This document shows, in pieces, positions 8,916 to 16,985 of a DNA stretch of 63,044 nt. The stretch is from NCBI GenBank assembly GCA_022510665.1, contig JAFLSZ010000004.1, forward strand, positions 1-63,044. The letters are read 5' to 3'. The DNA comes from Lachnospiraceae bacterium. Lineage in GTDB: Bacteria; Bacillota; Clostridia; Lachnospirales; Lachnospiraceae. Position 1 is the stretch's first letter. Each line of letters opens with the position of its first letter. The position numbers and the translations under genes were made by a program. The notes beneath the pieces were generated by a model that had not been told where the DNA came from, did no database searches, and saw nothing but the letters and a program-made list of their open reading frames with translations.

Positions 8916-9389
8916 ATGAAACTGCTGTTTAAACAAAGATTTTTCTCGTGGTTTGACAGTTACGATATTTATGATGAAACCGGCAATGCCTTGTATGTTG
9001 TGAGGGGGCAGATTTCATGGGGACATTGCCTGAAGATATTTGATTGTGCCGGAAATGAAGTAGGAACGGTAAAGGAGCGTGTTTTCACGTTCCTTCCCAA
9101 GTTTGAAATTTATCTGGGCAGTGACTATGTCGGCTGTATCAGCAAAGAGTTTTCGCTTTTTAAACCGAAATATAATATTGACTGTAACGGATGGCATATC
9201 GACGGGGATTTTTTTGAATGGGATTATTCGATTGTCGGCGCAGGCGGCTCTTTGATAGCCACGATTTCAAAACAAATTTTTCACTGGACGGACACTTATG
9301 TCATTGATGTGACCCGGCCACAGGACGCTTTGTGCGCCTTGATGTTTGTTCTGGCGATTGACGCGGAAAAATGTTCGAGGAATGATTAA
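8916..9389 (+). CDS. LURP-one-related (tubby C2-like) protein
   Basis: 157 residues. The architecture matches the LURP-one-related family (PF04525): KLLFKQRFFSWFDSYDIYDETG, a second repeat GNEVGTVKERVFTFLPKFEIYLG, and the late FEWDYSIVGAGGSLIATISKQIFHW segment, together forming a single closed beta barrel. Bacterial members are of unknown function and are often found beside membrane or stress genes. There is no signal peptide. It lies 25 bp after the LiaF-like gene with AGGGGGAATAGG upstream, so the pair is probably co-transcribed. Confidence 0.75.
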   Translation: MKLLFKQRFFSWFDSYDIYDETGNALYVVRGQISWGHCLKIFDCAGNEVGTVKERVFTFLPKFEIYLGSDYVGCISKEFSLFKPKYNIDCNGWHIDGDFFEWDYSIVGAGGSLIATISKQIFHWTDTYVIDVTRPQDALCALMFVLAIDAEKCSRND

Positions 9390-9394
9390 AGGGA

Positions 9395-9423
9395 TTGACA
9401 TTTTCTTAACTGTCACATATAAT
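9395..9423 (+). promoter_or_regulatory. consensus sigma-A promoter of the ABC importer
   Basis: TTGACA (9395-9400), a 17-bp spacer and TATAAT (9418-9423), both hexamers perfect. It starts 5 bp after the previous stop codon. The predicted transcript has a leader of about 115 nt before the start at 9545. Confidence 0.88.
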
Positions 9424-9429
9424 ACTGGA

Positions 9430-9451
9430 CGGAAACGGCAGGAAGTTTCCG
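9430..9451 (+). promoter_or_regulatory. hairpin at the very 5' end of the ABC importer leader
   Basis: CGGAAAC (9430-9436) pairs with GTTTCCG (9445-9451) around an 8-nt purine-rich loop, starting at the expected first transcribed base. A second short hairpin (GGGA/TCCC near 9508-9520) follows. It could protect the 5' end or be part of a control element. It does not match the TPP or other riboswitch cores I know. Confidence 0.4.
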
Positions 9452-9544
9452 CACCGATTCAAAGGATGTTCCGATGAAAAGGTGGAAATAATAATTCTGA
9501 ATACAGGGGATACGTTCCCGGTAACGAAGAAAGAGAGGCAAAAC

Positions 9545-10552
9545 ATGAAAAAGAAAACAGCATTAGTATTGGCAGCCGCATTGCTCGTTTCGCTATTCGC
9601 GGGATGTACAAAGAACGGCGGAACAGAACCGACCGGAACACCGACGAACGCACCGGAGGAAAAGATTTCGATTAACATTGCGGCATTAAAAGGCCCGACG
9701 GCGCTTGGCATGTTAAAGATTATGAACGATGCCGATGCCGGTACTGCCGCAAACAATTACAGTTTTACGGTTGCGGGTACCGCGGACGAAATCACGGCAG
9801 GTATCATTAAAGGTGATATTCCGCTTGCGGCCGTGCCTTGTAATCTGGCATCCGTCCTCTATAATAAGTCTCAGGGCGGTGTTACGATGCTTGGTATCAA
9901 TACGCTCGGCGTGCTTTACATTGTGGAAACCGGCGATACGATTCAAAGTGTTGCGGATTTAAAAGGAAAGACGATTTATTCCACCGGAAAGGGAACTACG
10001 CCGGAATATACCTTAAACCGTCTGTTACAGTCCGCGGGCATTGACCCGGAGAAGGACGTAACCATAGAATTTAAGTCCGAAGCAACCGAAGTAGCGGCTA
10101 TTCTTGCCGATGCCAAGGATGCGGTGGCAATGCTTCCGCAGCCGTATGTAACTACCGTATTAAACAACAATGAAAAGGCGCGGATTGCTCTTAATGTTAC
10201 GAAGGAATGGGAAGCGTTAAACGAAGGCTCCACCGTGGTAACCGGCGTTGTTGTGGCAAATACGAAGTTTTTAAACGAGCATCCGGAAGCGGTAGAGGCG
10301 TTTATGAACGAGTACGCGGTATCTACGGCATATACGGTAGAAAACGTGGAAGAAGCAGCGGCTCTGGCGGAGAAGTTTGATATTTTCAAAGCGGCCGTCG
10401 CAAAGCAGGCAATTCCGTACTGCAACATTGTCTTCATCGAAGGGGATGAAATGCAGAGCAAGGCAGGCGCTTACTTACAGGTACTTTACGAGCAGAACCC
10501 GACCTCCGTGGGCGGCGCGCTGCCGGAAGAAAGCTTCTACTTTAAGCGGTAA
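9545..10552 (+). CDS. ABC transporter substrate-binding lipoprotein (NMT1/SsuA-like)
   Basis: 335 residues. The lipoprotein signal has lipobox FAGC with Cys21. The mature part is a type-2 periplasmic-binding fold: GPTALGMLKIMND, AGIIKGDIPLAAVPCN, GVTMLGINTLGVLYIV, DLKGKTIYSTGKGTTPEYTLNRLL. This is the pattern of the nitrate/sulfonate/thiamine-precursor group. It should capture a small organic solute outside the membrane and hand it to the fused permease/ATPase at 10751. ATG 9545 is chosen for its lipoprotein signal and GAGAGG upstream. The ligand cannot be told from sequence. Confidence 0.88.
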   Translation: MKKKTALVLAAALLVSLFAGCTKNGGTEPTGTPTNAPEEKISINIAALKGPTALGMLKIMNDADAGTAANNYSFTVAGTADEITAGIIKGDIPLAAVPCNLASVLYNKSQGGVTMLGINTLGVLYIVETGDTIQSVADLKGKTIYSTGKGTTPEYTLNRLLQSAGIDPEKDVTIEFKSEATEVAAILADAKDAVAMLPQPYVTTVLNNNEKARIALNVTKEWEALNEGSTVVTGVVVANTKFLNEHPEAVEAFMNEYAVSTAYTVENVEEAAALAEKFDIFKAAVAKQAIPYCNIVFIEGDEMQSKAGAYLQVLYEQNPTSVGGALPEESFYFKR

Positions 10553-10572
10553 TCAATTACAGAAAAATAATA

Positions 10573-10612
10573 AGACCCCGGCGGGCAAAGCACTTTGTCC
10601 CGCACGGGGTCT
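10573..10612 (+). terminator. GC-rich hairpin after the substrate-binding gene
   Basis: The outer arms AGACCCC/GGGGTCT (10573-10579 with 10606-10612) and inner arms GCGGG-CAAAG/CTTTG-CCCGC form a long stem. The tail CCTTGTTCCTTG is only moderately T-rich, so it may terminate partially and let the binding protein be made in excess. Confidence 0.65.
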
Positions 10613-10687
10613 CCTTGTTCCTTGAGTTTCCGCATTTTGTATACTTTTTCACTAAAAACGCGCTCCCTCGGACAAATTTTGTTCTGC

Positions 10688-10716
10688 TTGTGGAATCCGC
10701 CGTTATCTGCTATACT
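10688..10716 (+). promoter_or_regulatory. promoter of the fused permease-ATPase gene
   Basis: TTGTGG (10688-10693) and TATACT (10711-10716) with a 17-bp spacer lie 34 bp before the GTG start. It would give the membrane and energy component its own transcription after the hairpin at 10573. Confidence 0.55.
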
Positions 10717-10750
10717 TAACACGGGAAAAATATCGGAAGGAGGGCAGACT

Positions 10751-12253
10751 GTGGATAAAGAGAACAAAAAAAAGAGCCATATTTGGATAAAAACGGCGGC
10801 AGCGGCGGTATTCTGGCTTGCCGTGTGGCAGATTGCGGTCATGCGTATGGATAACCGTATTCTGGCGGCCTCTCCGTTTGAAACGGTAAAAACACTGTGG
10901 AAGCTGTTACAAACGGCGGTTTTTTGGAAAACGGTCGCTTCTTCCTTTGCCAAAATTGCCTCCGGATTTTTTATAGCAGTGCTTGCGGGCGTGTTCTGTG
11001 CGGCAGCCGCGTCGGCGTTTGGACCGGTACGCGTGTTGTTAGACCCGCTGTTTCGTCTGATTAAAGTCGTACCGGTAGCTTCGTTTATTATTTTGGCGTT
11101 GTTCTGGCTTTCGACATCGAAAAATCTTTCCGTTCTGATATCGTTTTTAATGGTGCTTCCGGTGATTTATACAAATGTGTCGCAGGGCATTGCGTCCACG
11201 GAGCGGGAGCTGTTGGAGATGGCGGACGTATTCCGGATTTCTTTTGGAAAACGGCTGCGCTATATTTATCTTCCGGCGGTGCTTCCTTACTTTGTTTCCG
11301 CCTGTTCCGTCGGGCTCGGATTTTGCTTTAAGTCCGGTATCGCGGCGGAAATTATCGGCCTGCCGCAGAATTCCATCGGCAGGCAGCTATACGAAGCAAA
11401 GCTGTATCTGATGACGGAAGAACTGTTTGCATGGACGGCGGTTATTGTAATCGTCAGCGTAGTCTTTGAAAAACTGGTAATGCTTTTGGTAAGAACGCTT
11501 GCAAAGGCGCTGACCGGAACGCTGCAAAAAACCGGGGATACAAAGCAGGAAGAAAATTTTATAGAGCAGAGCGAAGCCGCAGACTTACAGGAAAGTCTTG
11601 CGGCGGCATTTCGGGAGGCACAGGAAGTCCTTACGGGGCTTGTGGAAGCGCTGCCTGTCAGCAAAGAACCGGAGGGTTACGGCCTGTTTGATGTAACAAA
11701 GCGTTTTGACGATAAAACGGTATTGGAACGGTTTACATTAAAAATCTGTCCGGGGGAAACCGTCGCGTTAATGGGAGCGTCGGGTGCCGGAAAAAGTACC
11801 GCCGGAAAACTGCTTCTCGGCATTTTGGAGGCGGAGGAAGGAACGGTAAAGCGTCCGAAACGTATGGGCGCGGTATTTCAGGAAGATCGTCTGTGCAAAG
11901 AGTTTGACGCGGTAACGAATATCGCGATGGTAACGGGAGACCGCAGACAGGCAGAAGAAGCGTTAGCTGCGGCGGGGCTTTCCGGCATAAAGGGGCGGCC
12001 GTCAGAAGCGTTATCGGGCGGCATGAAGCGCCGTGTCGCCATTTTACGGGCGCTGCTTTCCGACGCGGAAGTGCTCGTGCTTGACGAGCCTTTTACCGGA
12101 CTGGACGCGGCAGTCAAGCAGAAAGTATTGCGGTGTGTAAAAGAGAAGTTAAAAGGGCGGAATGCGCTTTTTATTACCCATAATGAAGAAGAAGCGGCAT
12201 TTCTGGCGGACAGAACGGTGTCGTTGGAACAGTGCATGGGCGGAAAGGGGTGA
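10751..12253 (+). CDS. ABC importer: permease fused to ATP-binding protein
   Basis: 500 residues from GTG 10751, which has GGAAGGAGGG 8 nt upstream. The first 240 residues are a BPD_transp_1/SsuC-type permease with about six TM segments and an EAA-like loop (ERELLEMADVFRISFGKRLRYIYLPA). A linker of about 70 residues leads to a complete ABC ATPase. Walker A is GASGAGKST (about 342-350), the signature LSGGMKRR (about 421) and Walker B VLVLDEPF (about 441), with switch His in FITHNEEEA. Related systems encode these as two proteins. One open frame joins them here with no stop or slippery site. It works with the binding protein at 9545. Confidence 0.92.
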   Translation: MDKENKKKSHIWIKTAAAAVFWLAVWQIAVMRMDNRILAASPFETVKTLWKLLQTAVFWKTVASSFAKIASGFFIAVLAGVFCAAAASAFGPVRVLLDPLFRLIKVVPVASFIILALFWLSTSKNLSVLISFLMVLPVIYTNVSQGIASTERELLEMADVFRISFGKRLRYIYLPAVLPYFVSACSVGLGFCFKSGIAAEIIGLPQNSIGRQLYEAKLYLMTEELFAWTAVIVIVSVVFEKLVMLLVRTLAKALTGTLQKTGDTKQEENFIEQSEAADLQESLAAAFREAQEVLTGLVEALPVSKEPEGYGLFDVTKRFDDKTVLERFTLKICPGETVALMGASGAGKSTAGKLLLGILEAEEGTVKRPKRMGAVFQEDRLCKEFDAVTNIAMVTGDRRQAEEALAAAGLSGIKGRPSEALSGGMKRRVAILRALLSDAEVLVLDEPFTGLDAAVKQKVLRCVKEKLKGRNALFITHNEEEAAFLADRTVSLEQCMGGKG

Positions 12254-12261
12254 CAGGCTTG

Positions 12262-13626
12262 GTGATAGAACTGCCGGGAAAGGTAAAGCAGATTATTGAT
12301 ATATTACAGGAAAACGGGTACGAGGCATATGCCGTAGGCGGCTGCGTGCGGGACGCCATACTTGGCAGGAAACCCCAGGACTGGGACATTACGACGTCCG
12401 CGCTGCCGGAGCAGGTAAAAGCCCTGTTTCACCGTACCGTCGATACGGGAATACAGCACGGGACGGTGACGGTATTACTCGGAAAAGAAGGGTTTGAAGT
12501 AACAACCTACCGTGTGGACGGCAAATACGAGGACGGCAGACACCCTACGGAAGTGTCGTTTACGGCGAGCCTTACGGAAGACCTGAAACGAAGGGATTTT
12601 ACGATAAATGCGATGGCATATAACGAAACGGAAGGGCTGGTGGATTTGTTCTGCGGCGCCGAGGATTTAAAGCATGGGCTTATCCGGTGCGTCGGCACGG
12701 CAAAAGAGCGCTTTTCGGAAGACGCGCTGAGGATTCTGCGGGCATTCCGGTTTTCCGCACAGCTTGATTTTTCCATTGAGGAAGAAACCCTGCGGGCGGC
12801 GGAAGAACTTGCCGGAAATCTGCAAAAAATCAGCGCGGAGCGGATTTACGCCGAGTTGGTAAAGCTGGTGGTTTCGGAGCATCCCGAGCGTCTTTTTTCG
12901 GCATATGAACGCGGCATTACGTCCGTGATTCTGCCGGAGTTTGACAGAATGTGCAAAACGCCGCAGCACCACGCGGCGCATTATGCCGACGTCGGCAGAC
13001 ATTCTCTGGATACGGTTTGTTTTGCGCAGAAACGCTCCGCGTATGCAGAGGACGGAGGCTTTGGTGCGGAGGAGTTTCGGCGGCTTCGTCTGGCGGCATT
13101 GTTTCATGATTTGGGGAAGCCGGACTGCCGCACGACGGATACGGCCGGCGTGGACCATTTTCACGGACATGCGGAGCGGGGCGCGGAACTCGCAAAAAAA
13201 ATACTTCGCCGCTTAAAGACGGATAATGCCACAGCCGATACGGTTTCGCGTCTGGTAAGGTGGCACGACTATCCTTTTGTGCCGGAGGAGCGCGCGCTGC
13301 GCCGTGCCATGTATAAAATCGGGACGGATATTTTTCCGATGTTATTCGAACTCCGACAGGCGGATTTATTGGCCCATGCGGAGCCTTACCACACGGACGG
13401 GCCGGAAAATCTGCGGAAAGTATGGGAAGTTTTTCTGGCTGTAAAGAGCCGTGAGGAATGTACTTCCTTAAAGGAGCTGGCGGTAAACGGGAGCGACTTG
13501 ATTGCGGAGGGTTTCCGCCCCGGAAAAGAGCTGGGAGAGATATTGGAGCGGCTTTTAATGATTGTTATCGAAACACCGGAGAAAAACACGAAAAAGGAAC
13601 TTTTGCGGCTGGCAAAGGAACTTTAA
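12262..13626 (+). CDS. cca: CCA-adding tRNA nucleotidyltransferase with HD domain
   Basis: About 454 residues. The polymerase-beta-like head has AYAVGGCVRDAILG (about 22-35) and the metal-binding DWDITTSA (about 40-47). The RNA-binding middle and a C-terminal HD phosphohydrolase motif FHDLGKP (about 281-287) follow. It adds or repairs the 3' CCA of tRNAs, which fits both tRNA genes in this window lacking encoded CCA. GTG 12262 (or TTG 12259) is preferred because GAAAGGGG lies 9-12 nt upstream. ATG 12232 would overlap the previous gene by 22 nt without a ribosome binding site. Confidence 0.9.
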   Translation: MIELPGKVKQIIDILQENGYEAYAVGGCVRDAILGRKPQDWDITTSALPEQVKALFHRTVDTGIQHGTVTVLLGKEGFEVTTYRVDGKYEDGRHPTEVSFTASLTEDLKRRDFTINAMAYNETEGLVDLFCGAEDLKHGLIRCVGTAKERFSEDALRILRAFRFSAQLDFSIEEETLRAAEELAGNLQKISAERIYAELVKLVVSEHPERLFSAYERGITSVILPEFDRMCKTPQHHAAHYADVGRHSLDTVCFAQKRSAYAEDGGFGAEEFRRLRLAALFHDLGKPDCRTTDTAGVDHFHGHAERGAELAKKILRRLKTDNATADTVSRLVRWHDYPFVPEERALRRAMYKIGTDIFPMLFELRQADLLAHAEPYHTDGPENLRKVWEVFLAVKSREECTSLKELAVNGSDLIAEGFRPGKELGEILERLLMIVIETPEKNTKKELLRLAKEL

Positions 13627-13738
13627 AAATTCTTAAAAAACCGACACATGATTTTGTACTCCGTCACATAGTATGTAAAGAACATACCTGTCTGGGCTGT
13701 GAGGATACAGTCCGGCATGATGAGTCGGAGGAGATATC

Positions 13739-14737
13739 GTGGAGGAAAAAAGTGCTGAATTTTTTGAAAAGTATGAGATTACCGTAACCGGTACTGTCCG
13801 GACGCGCGGCGCGTACAGAATAGAAACCGAGCGGGGGCCGAAACTTCTGATGCCGTACGGCGGAAGCGAAAACCGTGCGGTCTTTGAACAGAGAGTGCTT
13901 GGCAGACTGCGGGAATGTGGGTTTTCGGTAGACGGTTATGTGGAAAATAAGGAAGGAAAGTATGTAACGCAGGACGAATACGGGGAGTCTTTTTTGTTGA
14001 AAGACTGGTACTACGGGGAAGAATGTAACGTCAAAAAGACGGAGCAGGTAATCGCGGCGGTGCAGAACCTTGCGGGGATTCATAAAAACCTGTCCGGCAT
14101 AGAGGTGTCGGCGGAAGAACTGCCGGGAGCGGTGCAGAGAAGTCTTCCCGCGTTATTTGAAAAGCGTAACCGGGAACTGCGGCGGGTGCGTGCGTTTATA
14201 CGGGAAAAACGCAGGAAAGTGTATTTTGAGACCGTGTACCTGAATATATTTTCGGAGTTTTATGAGAAGGCGGAAGCGGCGCTTGCCGAGGCAAAGCAGA
14301 AGGACTGCGCGGCGACGCTGGAGGACGCAAAAAATGCGGGAAATATCTGCCACGGAATGTATACCCATCATAATCTGCTTTTGCTGTCTGACGGTTCTTT
14401 TGCGACGGTAAATTTTGATAAAGCTTGTATTGGGGTGCAGATTTCGGACTTTTATCTTTTTTTCCGGAAACTCATGGAAAAGACAGGCTGGAACCGGCAG
14501 TTGGCGGAGGAGATGATGGAAGCGTATATGGCGGTGCGTCCGGTGGAAAAAAGAGAGTGGCAGATTTTTTATTTATTACTGTCTTACCCGGAAAAATTTT
14601 GGAAAATCACAAACAGTTACCATAACGGGAAAAAAACATGGATTCCCCAAAAAACAACGGAAAAACTCCTTGCGGTAAAGGAACAGGAACGGGAGAAACA
14701 GGCATTATTGGAGCAGATAATCTGCCGGTGGTGTTAA
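13739..14737 (+). CDS. CotS-family spore coat / kinase-fold protein
   Basis: 332 residues from GTG 13739 with CGGAGGAGA upstream. It resembles the aminoglycoside-phosphotransferase-fold coat proteins CotS/YutH: YEITVTGTVRTRGAYRIET, the late CHGMYTHHNLLLL catalytic-loop region, then VNFDKACIGVQISDFYLFFRK. The usual catalytic Asp of HGD is replaced (HHNLLL), as in many CotS proteins thought to be structural. It is probably deposited on the forming spore. The weak CATAGTATG upstream (about 13665) could be a mother-cell sigma site, but this is uncertain. Confidence 0.78.
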   Translation: MEEKSAEFFEKYEITVTGTVRTRGAYRIETERGPKLLMPYGGSENRAVFEQRVLGRLRECGFSVDGYVENKEGKYVTQDEYGESFLLKDWYYGEECNVKKTEQVIAAVQNLAGIHKNLSGIEVSAEELPGAVQRSLPALFEKRNRELRRVRAFIREKRRKVYFETVYLNIFSEFYEKAEAALAEAKQKDCAATLEDAKNAGNICHGMYTHHNLLLLSDGSFATVNFDKACIGVQISDFYLFFRKLMEKTGWNRQLAEEMMEAYMAVRPVEKREWQIFYLLLSYPEKFWKITNSYHNGKKTWIPQKTTEKLLAVKEQEREKQALLEQIICRWC

Positions 14738-14764
14738 AACCGTTTATTGGCATACAAATATTAC

Positions 14765-14793
14765 TTGAATCGGAGCGCGTTTTTCGTTATAAT
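14765..14793 (+). promoter_or_regulatory. sigma-A promoter of the PEGA protein gene
   Basis: TTGAAT (14765-14770), 17 bp, TATAAT (14788-14793). The start codon is 34 bp further at 14827. It makes the PEGA gene independent of the CotS-like gene before it. Confidence 0.75.
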
Positions 14794-14826
14794 GTCCTTA
14801 TAAGCTGTATGCTGAAAGGAGTTTGC

Positions 14827-16254
14827 ATGAAAAGTGAAAAGCGCGTTCTTTTATTGTTGGCAGCATCGGCAGGGGTAATTATTCTTGTGACGGTGCTGAC
14901 GCTTTTTCCCGGAAAAGAATCGTCCGCGGGCTCGAACAAAAACAGGCCTACCGTGCGTCCTACCGTGACGCCGGTCTTAAAGCCGGCTGCGGAATATAAT
15001 ATATTGGCTATGGTAAAATCGGTAGATACGGCGGAAGGTACAATTACGCTCTACAATCTGGAAAAAGGCGGGGAAGTTACCCTGACTTACGGAGTGGCGG
15101 CGGATATCCGCGGTAAGTACGGAAGACTTTCCTATGCGGCTTCCTTTGCGTTCGGAGACATTGTCCGGGTGGAGTATGACAAAGAAGACTGTCTGGTTCG
15201 TATGCAGGAGTCTTCCGAACACTGGGAGCTTCACGGTGTGGAGGAGTTTTCCGTAACCGACTCCATGCTGACGGTCAACAATACAAATTATAAAATAACG
15301 GATAATACGGTAGTGTACTGCGAGGGCGAGGAAATTCAAAAAGGAGAAGTAAAAGCGATTGACCGCGTCAATTTGTGCGGGCTGGGTTCGGAAATAATAA
15401 GCATCTGCGTTACCAAAGGGCACGGCTCCGTAAAGTTAATCAACTGCGAAGAGTTTCAGGGAGCCGAAGTAACTTTCGGAGATGAAACCCATACGTTAGA
15501 CGGAGAGCCGTCTTATCTGATACGGGAGGGAAAGTATACTATTCTGGTAAAAACAGAGGAAAAGGCCGCGGCCGCAGAGGTTACGGTGGCGCGGAACGAG
15601 CAGGTAGTCATTGATTTATATGAATATGGCGGCGCGCCGGTACAGACGTCGGAGGTTCGTTTTCATATTTCTCCGTTTTCGGCACTTCTGCGGATTGACG
15701 GTGTTACGACCGAGTATTATGAGCAGGATTTGACACTTTCTTACGGAGAGCATCAGATTGAGGCGGAACTTGGCGGCTATGTTACATACAAAGGGATTCT
15801 CAGGGTTTCAAAGCCGTATCAGACGGTTAAGATAGACCTGTCGGAGCGGACGGCGTCCGATATCGGAGGCGGGAATACGCAAGTCGGAGACGGAAGCGGC
15901 GGAACCGGGGACGGAAGCGGTGAAATCGGGGACGGAGGCAGCGGAATCGGAGACGGAGGCAGCGGAGGCTTAGGAGAAGAACTTCCGGACACCGGCACGG
16001 CAGAACGCCGTTATGTTGCCATCGGCGAAGCGGCGGGTTACGAATATGATAAAAACCACAGTACCTTTATTTTAGTGCCGGAGGGCGCCGTGGTATTGAT
16101 TGACGGAATCAGCCTCGGCATGGCGCCGGTGGAGTTTGAGAAAATACTCGGCACCTATACCGTAACGCTCCGAAAGGGAGGAAACGAAAAAGAGTATACG
16201 GTTACGGTAGAAGATGACGGCGAAGATGTATATTGGAAGTTTCCGATGGAATAA
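14827..16254 (+). CDS. membrane-anchored extracellular protein with PEGA-like domains
   Basis: 475 residues. A short cytoplasmic tail and TM (about 7-28, VLLLLAASAGVIILVTVLTL) precede a Pro/Thr-rich stretch. Several beta domains follow, including two PEGA-like modules (FHISPFSALLRIDGV and ILVPEGAVVLIDGISLGMAPVEF). They are separated by a Gly/Asp/Ser linker with repeats of GDGGSG (about 350-380). PEGA proteins are surface anchored and of unknown function. AAAGGAG precedes ATG 14827, and earlier in-frame starts sit inside the CotS-like gene. A HAD phosphatase gene follows 26 bp later. Confidence 0.8.
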   Translation: MKSEKRVLLLLAASAGVIILVTVLTLFPGKESSAGSNKNRPTVRPTVTPVLKPAAEYNILAMVKSVDTAEGTITLYNLEKGGEVTLTYGVAADIRGKYGRLSYAASFAFGDIVRVEYDKEDCLVRMQESSEHWELHGVEEFSVTDSMLTVNNTNYKITDNTVVYCEGEEIQKGEVKAIDRVNLCGLGSEIISICVTKGHGSVKLINCEEFQGAEVTFGDETHTLDGEPSYLIREGKYTILVKTEEKAAAAEVTVARNEQVVIDLYEYGGAPVQTSEVRFHISPFSALLRIDGVTTEYYEQDLTLSYGEHQIEAELGGYVTYKGILRVSKPYQTVKIDLSERTASDIGGGNTQVGDGSGGTGDGSGEIGDGGSGIGDGGSGGLGEELPDTGTAERRYVAIGEAAGYEYDKNHSTFILVPEGAVVLIDGISLGMAPVEFEKILGTYTVTLRKGGNEKEYTVTVEDDGEDVYWKFPME

Positions 16255-16280
16255 AAAACGGGAAATAAAAGGAAAAAGAA

Positions 16281-16934
16281 ATGAGATACCGGTATATTTT
16301 ATTTGATTTAGATGGTACGGTAACAAACCCGAAAGAGGGGATTACCAAAAGTTTCGCGTATGCGCTGGAATCGTTCGGAATAAAGACGGAAAACAGAGAT
16401 GAACTGTGCAAAGTAATCGGTCCGCCTCTGACGCAGTCTTTCCGGGAGTTTTACGGCTTTACAAAAGAGCAGGCGCTTCTCGGGGCGGCAAAATACAGGG
16501 AGCGTTATGAGAAGATTGGCTGGGCGGAAAACGAGGTATATGAAGGAATGGAAGAAGCGCTCGCTGCGCTTTCCTCACAGGGGGCGGAACTGATTCTTGC
16601 CACCTCGAAACCGGAGCGTTTCGCGGTGCGGATTATGGAGCATTTCGGTCTGGCAAAGTATTTTACCGCACTTTGCGGCGCGGACGACTACGCGCAGAAC
16701 CGCAGCACAAAAGAAGAGGTAGTCCGTTACGCGTTAGAGCAGAACGGGATTACGGACGTAGGGGAAGTTATCATGGTGGGCGACCGGAAGTATGACGTTA
16801 CCGGTGCCGCCGCGCTGGGGATAAAAACGGTTGGCGTATTGTATGGATTCGGAGACGAAAAGGAGCTGACGGAGGCCGGTGCCCTGCATCTGGTAAAAAC
16901 TCCGCGGGAACTTGCGGAATATTTGGGAGTATGA
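16281..16934 (+). CDS. HAD-superfamily hydrolase, phosphoglycolate-phosphatase-like
   Basis: 217 residues. Motif I is FDLDGTVTNP (about 7-16) with nucleophile Asp. Motif II is the Thr in LATSKPERF, and motif III/IV is MVGDRKYDVTGAAALG. A four-helix cap lies between motifs I and II (subclass C1). It should dephosphorylate a small phosphomonoester in the cytoplasm. Close family members are annotated as phosphoglycolate phosphatase or 5'-nucleotidase, and the substrate is not resolvable here. Confidence 0.88.
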   Translation: MRYRYILFDLDGTVTNPKEGITKSFAYALESFGIKTENRDELCKVIGPPLTQSFREFYGFTKEQALLGAAKYRERYEKIGWAENEVYEGMEEALAALSSQGAELILATSKPERFAVRIMEHFGLAKYFTALCGADDYAQNRSTKEEVVRYALEQNGITDVGEVIMVGDRKYDVTGAAALGIKTVGVLYGFGDEKELTEAGALHLVKTPRELAEYLGV

Positions 16935-16985
16935 TAACGGGGAAAACGATATACAATATACATACAAAAAAAAGAGGAGGAAGTT

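Noticed and set aside
9430-9544. TPP or other riboswitch in the leader of the ABC importer
   Set aside because: The conserved cores (CTGAGA, ACCTGAT etc.) are absent; only simple hairpins are seen.
12232-12261. ATG 12232 as the start of the CCA-adding enzyme
   Set aside because: No ribosome binding site and a 22-nt overlap with the ABC gene; GTG 12262 is better placed.
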